Assembly (NCBI GenBank): GCA_002733915.1
Contig: NVXN01000007.1
Location: 56,473 to 67,685 of the forward strand
Length of the DNA stretch: 11,213 nt
Source: Aequorivita sp.
Lineage (GTDB): Bacteria > Bacteroidota > Bacteroidia > Flavobacteriales > Flavobacteriaceae
Direction of reading: 5' to 3'
The position numbers and the translations under genes are program-made. Below, one piece after another: positions 6,693 through 11,213 of the stretch. Numbering within the stretch: position 1 is the first letter of the stretch; each line of letters starts with the position of its first letter. The notes under the pieces were generated by a model. The model saw only the letters and a program-made list of their open reading frames with translations. It did not search any database and was not told the DNA's origin.

Positions 6693-8747
6693 TCAATAGT
6701 TCAAAATTTCTAAAATCTTTTTCTTTACTTTTTCTGTAGAAGGAATCATTGTTTCCTCCAAAGTGGAATTTAGCGGGATTGCCGGCATATTTTCAGAACC
6801 AATCAACATCACTGGGGCATCCAATTGCTGAAAACATTCTTCTTGAATCTTCCCCTGAAGCCCTCTGCTGAAACCGTTTTCGGAGGGTTCTTCCGTTACA
6901 ACCAGACATTTTCCGCATTTTTTCACACTTTTGAAAACCGTTTCATAATCCAAAGGATGAAGCGTCCGCAGATCGACAACTTCAATCTTCTCCTGCATTC
7001 CAAGTTCCTCGGAAGCGTTCATCGCCCAATGTACGCCCATTCCGTAGGTAATTATTGAAAGTGTTTCCTCCTCTTCCTGTTTCCAGATTTCCTGCAAAAC
7101 CCAAGCTTTTCCAAAGGGTAAAATATAATCTTCCGAAGGCATCAGCGAAGTCGCTCCTTTTGTTCCTTTCACTTTGCTCCAATACAAACCTTTGTGCTCA
7201 AAAATCACCACGGGATTTGGGTCGTAATATGCTGCTTTTAGCAATCCCTTTAAATCTGCACCGTTGCTCGGGTAGGCAATTTTCAATCCGCGGATATTTG
7301 TAACGACACTTTCCACGGAAGATGAATGATATGGGCCACCGCTGCCGTAGGCCCCAATCGGCACACGTAAAATCATTGAAACTGGCCATTTTCCATTGGA
7401 AAGGTAACAGCTTCGGGAAACTTCAGTAAAAAGTTGGTTTAGCCCGGGCCAAATATAATCGGCAAACTGAACCTCAACAATTGGTTTCAGTCCAACGGCA
7501 CTCATTCCAACAGTACTTCCAACGATAAACGCCTCTTGAATTGGCGTATTAAAAACGCGATTGTCACCAAATTTCTGGGCCAAAGTCGCCGCTTCGCGAA
7601 ACACACCGCCCAAGCGTCCGCCCACATCCTGTCCATATAGCAGACACTCTTTGTGCTTTGCCATCAATTCTTCAATGGCAAAAAGGGCACAATCAACCAT
7701 CACCACTTTTTCACCGCCTTTTGGGGAACGATCACCACTTTCTTCAGTAATTTCAGTCGGTGCAAAATCGTGTGTAAATAAATCTTCCGGCTTTGGGTCT
7801 TCAGCTTTTAAAGCTTTTTCTAAACTATCACTCACTTCTTTTTTTGCAGAATTTTCAATTTCTGAAAGTTCTTTTTCTTCAAAACCATTTTCCAAAAGCA
7901 ACTTCTTCAATTTGGGATAGGGGTCACGGCTTTTTGCTTCTTCCAAATCATCGCGATAAAATTCCATGCGAACTCCAGAAGTATGGTGATTTAAAAGCGG
8001 AACTTTCGCGTGCACTAAAAACGGCCTGCGCTCTTTTCTTATTTTTGAAATAACATTTTGAATGGTATTATAACTTTCTTCAAAATCGGTTCCATCTATT
8101 GAAACCGCTTCCAAACCGTGAAAACCTGCGGCGTATTCAAAAGCGTTTTGCGCTCGGGTTTCCGCAGCATTTGCGGAAATATCCCAACCGTTATCCTGAA
8201 CCAAATAAAGAATCGGCAGTTGTTTTAACGCAGCCATTTGAAAAGCTTCCGCTATTTCGCCTTCAGTAACTGATGCATCACCCAAAGAACAAACCACAAT
8301 GGGCAATTCTGAATTCTGAATTCTGAATTCTGAATTAAAAGATTCTTTATACCAAAAACCCATTGCCACACCCGTGGCTGGAATTGCTTGCATTCCCGTA
8401 GCAGAACTTTGATGTGGGATTTTCGGCTTATCATCATCCCTCAAACTTGGATGCGAATAATACGTTCTTCCACCAGAAAATGGATCATCCTTTTTCGCTA
8501 AAACCTGCAGCATCAATTCGTAAGGTTTCATCCCGATTGCAAGCAACATTGAATCATCCCGATAATATGGAAAAGCGTAATCCTGCGGTAAAAGCTGCAT
8601 TCCTACTGCAGTTTGGATTACCTCATGCCCGCGGGAAGTTGCGTGCACATATTTTGAAACTACTTTAAAATTCTCTTCATAAATCTCGGTCATCGCCTTG
8701 GCAGTAACGAGATTTTTGAAGGCTTTTTTTAATATATCTTTATTCAT
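6693..8747 (-). CDS. 2-oxo acid dehydrogenase E1, fused alpha/beta subunits
   Basis: This thiamine diphosphate (ThDP) enzyme decarboxylates a 2-oxo acid and passes the acyl group to lipoyl-E2. The alpha part (about 1-315 of 684) has the cofactor motif, GDASVTEGE at 156-164 through DNGW at 185-188, plus HHTS near 254. An acidic linker (about 316-346) leads to a full beta part with NTPIQEAFIVG, EVQFADYIWPGLNQL and RVPIGAYGSGGPYHS. The alpha/beta fusion and neighbouring E2 favour the branched-chain type, but pyruvate or mixed specificity cannot be excluded. I chose ATG 8747 (MNKDILKKAF). A longer start at 8789 would add 14 residues encoded by a palindromic repeat, which are unlikely to be real. 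Residues 137-148 (FNSEFRIQNSEL) come from a 7-bp tandem repeat and interrupt the segment before the ThDP motif. Confidence 0.92.
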   Translation of the reverse strand: MNKDILKKAFKNLVTAKAMTEIYEENFKVVSKYVHATSRGHEVIQTAVGMQLLPQDYAFPYYRDDSMLLAIGMKPYELMLQVLAKKDDPFSGGRTYYSHPSLRDDDKPKIPHQSSATGMQAIPATGVAMGFWYKESFNSEFRIQNSELPIVVCSLGDASVTEGEIAEAFQMAALKQLPILYLVQDNGWDISANAAETRAQNAFEYAAGFHGLEAVSIDGTDFEESYNTIQNVISKIRKERRPFLVHAKVPLLNHHTSGVRMEFYRDDLEEAKSRDPYPKLKKLLLENGFEEKELSEIENSAKKEVSDSLEKALKAEDPKPEDLFTHDFAPTEITEESGDRSPKGGEKVVMVDCALFAIEELMAKHKECLLYGQDVGGRLGGVFREAATLAQKFGDNRVFNTPIQEAFIVGSTVGMSAVGLKPIVEVQFADYIWPGLNQLFTEVSRSCYLSNGKWPVSMILRVPIGAYGSGGPYHSSSVESVVTNIRGLKIAYPSNGADLKGLLKAAYYDPNPVVIFEHKGLYWSKVKGTKGATSLMPSEDYILPFGKAWVLQEIWKQEEEETLSIITYGMGVHWAMNASEELGMQEKIEVVDLRTLHPLDYETVFKSVKKCGKCLVVTEEPSENGFSRGLQGKIQEECFQQLDAPVMLIGSENMPAIPLNSTLEETMIPSTEKVKKKILEILNY
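8305..8336. repeat. 7-bp tandem array (AATTCTG x4.6) inside the E1 gene
   Basis: Four perfect AATTCTG units plus AATT lie in the alpha part of E1. On the coding strand they read NSEFRIQNSE in frame. Because the unit is 7 bp, gain or loss of one or two units would shift the frame, and only changes of three units keep it. The array ends about eight residues before the ThDP motif. Confidence 0.95.
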
Positions 8748-8760
8748 TGTTTGTTTTTTT

Positions 8761-8843
8761 GAATCACGAAACACGATGTTTGGAATCACGACTTATAAAC
8801 ATCGTGATTCGGGCAGTGAACGCAGCGAACGATCGTGGTTCAA
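8761..8843. repeat. Palindromic repeat, copy A, next to the E1 start
   Basis: The core at 8783-8843 (61 bp) aligns over its whole length, in the same orientation, with copy B at 9259-9320; most differences are transitions. The ends GAATCACGA and TCGTGGTTCAA are near-complementary. An extra left part adds two perfect inverted repeats: CACGATGTTT (8772-8781) with 8797-8806, and GAATCACGA (8761-8769) with 8802-8810. It lies just upstream of the E1 start codon. Confidence 0.85.
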
Positions 8844-8857
8844 CAAGTGTTTTTATA

Positions 8858-9223
8858 TTAATTGTTAGGTTTTAGCATATCCATAAAATTCGATATTTTA
8901 CTCTGCAACGCTTGCACTTTATCTTCCAATTCTAAAAATAACTCTTTAGAAATAAACTCTTGACGGTAGCAAACAATCAATTGTGTTTCCCATTCATAGG
9001 CAGAACCTAACCTATCATCTAAAAATTTGATAAAGTGCCTATCAGTTCTTTTACTTGAACCCTCTGAAATATTTGAAGCAATTGACACAGAACAGCGATT
9101 CATTTGGGTTCGCAAACCAAATTTTTCATAGTCCGGAAATGTTGAAGTCAGCTTATAATTCTCGTCGATTAACTCAATGGCCAATTGCCAAATTTGGAGT
9201 TTTTTAAAATTGTGCCTTCTCAT
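8858..9223 (-). CDS. Four-helix-bundle protein, 23S rRNA IVP family
   Basis: This 121-residue protein matches the four-helix-bundle family first found in 23S rRNA intervening sequences. Diagnostic segments are FKKLQIWQLAIELID near the start, TFPDYEKFGLRTQMNRCSVS in the middle, then SNISEGSSKR and a GSAYEWETQL helix. Four amphipathic helices fill the length. Members are small and have no known enzymatic activity. They are often found in repeat-rich settings, and relatives serve as accessory proteins in diversity-generating retroelements, but no reverse transcriptase or variable repeat is seen here. ATG 9223 (MRRHNFKKL) matches the family start. A longer start at 9265 would add residues overlapping repeat copy B. 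It lies inside the E2-E1 cluster on the same strand, so it is probably transcribed with it, though nothing suggests a role in 2-oxo acid oxidation. Confidence 0.9.
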   Translation of the reverse strand: MRRHNFKKLQIWQLAIELIDENYKLTSTFPDYEKFGLRTQMNRCSVSIASNISEGSSKRTDRHFIKFLDDRLGSAYEWETQLIVCYRQEFISKELFLELEDKVQALQSKISNFMDMLKPNN

Positions 9224-9256
9224 ATTATTATTTTTTGAAGCTTGAAACCCGACCGA

Positions 9257-9320
9257 TTGAATCACGACTTCTGAACCTCGTGGCTCGTGCAGCGAGCACC
9301 AGCGAGCGGTCGTGGTTCAA
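9257..9320. repeat. Palindromic repeat, copy B, overlapping the E2 stop codon
   Basis: The end arms TTGAATCACGAC (9257-9268) and GTCGTGGTTCAA (9309-9320) pair over 12 positions with one G-T wobble. An inner hairpin is formed by GCTCG (9283-9287) and CGAGC (9293-9297). About 50 of 62 aligned positions match copy A by eye. The E2 stop codon (TGA, 9319-9317) lies in the right arm. Confidence 0.85.
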
Positions 9321-10603
9321 AACGTCCTTTCAACATCAAACTGTTCCATATAATCCGCAATTTTCCGTAAAAAAGAACCCGCCAAATATCCATCTACAAT
9401 GCGATGGTCGAAAGAAAGGGATAGGTACATCATTTGTCTGATTTCAATAGTATCACCTTCTTCCCGTTCAATTACTTCAGCACGTTTTTTTATAATTCCC
9501 GTTGCGAGAATCGCGGCTTCAGGCTGGTTGATTATGGGTGTTCCCATCAAACTTCCAAAAGTCCCCACATTGCTAATTGTGAATGTGCTGCCTTGGGTAT
9601 CATCACCTTTCAGCTTATTATCACGGGCTTTTACAACAAGTTCATTTGTTGTTTCGGCCAATTCTTTTAAATCTTTCTTATCGGCACTTTTTACAACGGG
9701 AACAATCAGATTTCCCGAGGGAAGCGCCGTCGCCATTCCGATATTTATTACGTCTTTTACAATGATATTTGTTCCATCAAGCGTGGAATTTATCATCGGG
9801 AAATCTGTAATCGCTTTCGCCACACATTCAATAAAGAGTGGCGTGAACGTGAGTTTTTCCTTATATTTTTTCTGAAAAGCGACTTTGTTATTATTACGCC
9901 AATTTGCCATTTCTGTTAAGTCTGCTTCAACGTAAGCGGTTACGTGCGGTGAAGTATGTTTGCTGAAAACCATGTGATCCGCAATCATTTGGCGCATACG
10001 ATCCATCTCAACAATTTTACCTTTTCCTTTATCAAATTTTAGATCGGGGATTTGAAAACCAGAAACCTCAGGAACGGACTGTGCAAACTGAAACGGACGA
10101 CCGTTTTCCAAATAGTTCATAACATCACTTTTTCGCAAACGGCCCTCTTTTCCTGTTCCTGGAATTCGGGCAAGTTCTTCGTAACTGATATGATTTTTAC
10201 GAGCAATCGCGTCAACCAAAGGTGAAATAAAAACGTTTTCGTTTACTTTAAAGGATGCTGGCCTCGAAACTTGTTTTTGCGCTTTTGGTTTTTCGGAAGT
10301 TTCAGTTTTAGAAACTTTTTTTTCTGAAGTCTTTCCCGAAGCTTTTGAAGCTCCTTTTTCCCCGGAAAGCTCTAAAATAGCAATCACTTTCCCAACGGGC
10401 ACCACATCCTTTGCTTTAAATTTTTGTTCAAGCATTTTTCCAGAAGCTGGGGCGGGAACTTCATTATCCACTTTATCCGTTGCAACCTCCAAAAGAATAT
10501 CGCCTTCCTCGAACGAATCGCCTTCGTTTACTAGCCAATTGAGAATGGTTCCTTCTGTAATGCTTTCGCCCATTTTGGGCATTTTAAATTCTGTTTTCGA
10601 CAT
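9317..10603 (-). CDS. 2-oxo acid dehydrogenase E2, dihydrolipoamide acyltransferase
   Basis: E2 forms the cubic or dodecahedral core and transfers the acyl group from lipoyl-Lys to CoA. Its 428 residues show, in order, one lipoyl domain (about 2-79) with the lipoylated Lys44 in EVATDKVDNEVP, a Lys/Ser/Glu-rich flexible linker (80-120), the peripheral subunit-binding domain that holds E3/E1 (FISPLVDAIARKNHIS from 125, ending about 165), a second linker, and the catalytic domain (about 195-428) with the active-site motif DHRIVDG and His400. No domain is broken. A single lipoyl domain and an E1 alpha/beta partner nearby favour the branched-chain type. ATG 10603 is eight bases after the stop of the upstream PaaY-like gene, so the two are co-transcribed. 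The final stop codon is supplied by a repeat element. Confidence 0.94.
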   Translation of the reverse strand: MSKTEFKMPKMGESITEGTILNWLVNEGDSFEEGDILLEVATDKVDNEVPAPASGKMLEQKFKAKDVVPVGKVIAILELSGEKGASKASGKTSEKKVSKTETSEKPKAQKQVSRPASFKVNENVFISPLVDAIARKNHISYEELARIPGTGKEGRLRKSDVMNYLENGRPFQFAQSVPEVSGFQIPDLKFDKGKGKIVEMDRMRQMIADHMVFSKHTSPHVTAYVEADLTEMANWRNNNKVAFQKKYKEKLTFTPLFIECVAKAITDFPMINSTLDGTNIIVKDVINIGMATALPSGNLIVPVVKSADKKDLKELAETTNELVVKARDNKLKGDDTQGSTFTISNVGTFGSLMGTPIINQPEAAILATGIIKKRAEVIEREEGDTIEIRQMMYLSLSFDHRIVDGYLAGSFLRKIADYMEQFDVERTF

Positions 10604-10611
10604 AGTTGCCT

Positions 10612-11213
10612 TTATTCTTTTATCTCTTTTCTGAATTCAGAAATGGTTTTATAAAAATCTTCCTGTATTGGCCTGTTCTTCGGAATCTCCCGCAACGGTT
10701 CCACTTCTTTCAAACTTTCGTAACAATCCGTTGGCAATTGCTGGTATAATCGTGTTCCGGCCGTTTTCCACGCAATCATTTCATCACTGATATCTTTTAT
10801 AGCTTTCGCCGGGTTGCCCACAATCAATTTCCGCTTTGGAAATTTTTCTTCGGCTTTTACAAAACTCATGGCCCCTACGATACATTCATCACCAATTTCG
10901 GCATCGTCCATAATCACGCTGTTCATCCCGATCAAGCAATTTTTGCCCAAATTCGCCCCGTGAATTATCGCGCCGTGCCCTACGTGTGCGCTTTCTTTCA
11001 ACACAATGCTTTTACCTGGAAACATATGGATGGTGCAGTTTTCCTGCACATTCACGCCATCCTCCAAAATGATTTCACCCCAATCGCCGCGAATTGCCGC
11101 ACCGGGACCGATATAGCAATTTTTCCCAATGATCACATTGCCAGTAACAGCCGCCAAGGGGTGAACGAAACTGCTTTCGTGAACTACTGGAATATGGCCT
11201 TTGAAACTGAAAA
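10612..11213 (-). CDS. paaY: PaaY/CaiE-like hexapeptide-repeat protein, 5' end missing
   Basis: This is a left-handed beta-helix protein of the gamma-carbonic-anhydrase group. The coding frame stays open to the right edge and reads FSFKGHIPVVHESSFVHP before the visible TTG at 11157, which matches the family N-terminus. The true start is therefore only a few codons beyond the window, and TTG 11157 is not the start. Hexapeptide turns (VIIGKNCYIGPGAAI, NLGKNCLIGMNSVI) are clear. Three probable zinc ligands occur as TIH, VGH and IIH, with the last two five residues apart (His44, His61 and His66 counted from the TTG). The C-terminal part with WKTAGTRLYQQL resembles PaaY and CaiE rather than true Cam carbonic anhydrases. 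PaaY is described as a thioesterase that clears dead-end CoA adducts. Position at the head of the E2-E1 cluster suggests a CoA-thioester role here, which is inference. Confidence 0.85.
   Translation of the reverse strand, partial: FSFKGHIPVVHESSFVHPLAAVTGNVIIGKNCYIGPGAAIRGDWGEIILEDGVNVQENCTIHMFPGKSIVLKESAHVGHGAIIHGANLGKNCLIGMNSVIMDDAEIGDECIVGAMSFVKAEEKFPKRKLIVGNPAKAIKDISDEMIAWKTAGTRLYQQLPTDCYESLKEVEPLREIPKNRPIQEDFYKTISEFRKEIKE

Larger units (their letters stand above)
8783..9320. mobile_element. Candidate repeat-bounded cassette holding a four-helix-bundle gene
   Basis: Two direct copies of a palindromic repeat (8783-8843 and 9259-9320) enclose about 415 bases that hold one gene of the 23S rRNA IVP family. 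The unit separates E2 from E1, which otherwise would be expected to be adjacent. IVP-family genes are known from insertions within 23S rRNA genes, where the inserted segment is bounded by complementary ends. No transposase and no clear target-site duplication are visible, so mobility is an inference. Confidence 0.45.

Noticed and set aside
8748..8789. Extended E1 start adding MIPNIVFRDSKKQT
   Set aside because: The added residues are encoded by the palindromic repeat copy A, and the family N-terminus fits MNKDILKKAF at 8747.
9224..9265. Extended start of the four-helix-bundle gene adding 14 residues
   Set aside because: The extension runs into repeat copy B, and MRRHNFKKL at 9223 matches the normal family start.
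8858..9320. Diversity-generating retroelement or retron
   Set aside because: An accessory-type four-helix-bundle protein is present, but there is no reverse transcriptase, template repeat or variable repeat in the window.
8761..9320. CRISPR array or insertion sequence
   Set aside because: There are only two repeat copies, with a gene between them instead of regular spacers, and no transposase frame.
11155..11157. TTG as the start of the PaaY-like protein
   Set aside because: The upstream in-frame residues match the family N-terminus, so the real start lies beyond the window edge.

Overview
The window looks like a piece of a Flavobacteriaceae (Bacteroidota) chromosome. The evidence is an AT-rich sequence, promoter motifs of the TTG-N17-TAnnTTTG type, little sign of Shine-Dalgarno sites, a secreted protein with a type IX secretion (T9SS) C-terminal domain and a signal peptide cut before Gln, a fused alpha/beta 2-oxo acid dehydrogenase E1, and short intergenic palindromic repeats. 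The genus cannot be fixed from this sequence alone.

Layout. (1) Positions 1-340: the 3' end of a plus-strand membrane protein, convergent with era (507-1394, minus). Both genes end inside the arms of a composite inverted repeat. (2) Positions 1395-1492: a divergent promoter region serving era and a plus-strand unit. That unit holds a 56-residue Cys-rich DUF5522-like protein (1493-1663) and a long-form urocanate hydratase, hutU (1679-3661). (3) A DUF4136 lipoprotein (3730-4269) with a strong terminator, then a four-helix membrane protein of unknown function (4379-4924). (4) A bidirectional terminator, then a minus-strand T9SS-secreted protein with seven repeats suggestive of a beta-propeller (4976-6577). 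(5) A minus-strand catabolic cluster, transcribed right to left: a PaaY/gamma-carbonic-anhydrase-like protein (cut by the window end), 2-oxo acid dehydrogenase E2, a small four-helix-bundle (23S rRNA IVP family) gene, and E1 alpha/beta.

How the genes work together. E1 and E2 should form the core of a branched-chain-type 2-oxo acid dehydrogenase, with E3 encoded elsewhere. The PaaY-like protein starts the cluster and may handle CoA thioesters. Urocanate hydratase would serve histidine breakdown, but no other hut gene is present.

The most unusual feature is the density of short repeats that touch coding sequence. The four-helix-bundle gene sits between two about 61-bp direct copies of a palindromic element, and this package separates E2 from E1. 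One copy supplies the stop codon of E2 and the other abuts the start of E1. A 7-bp tandem array adds about 11 residues inside the E1 alpha domain close to the thiamine diphosphate motif. Era and its convergent neighbour both stop in mirror-image repeat arms.
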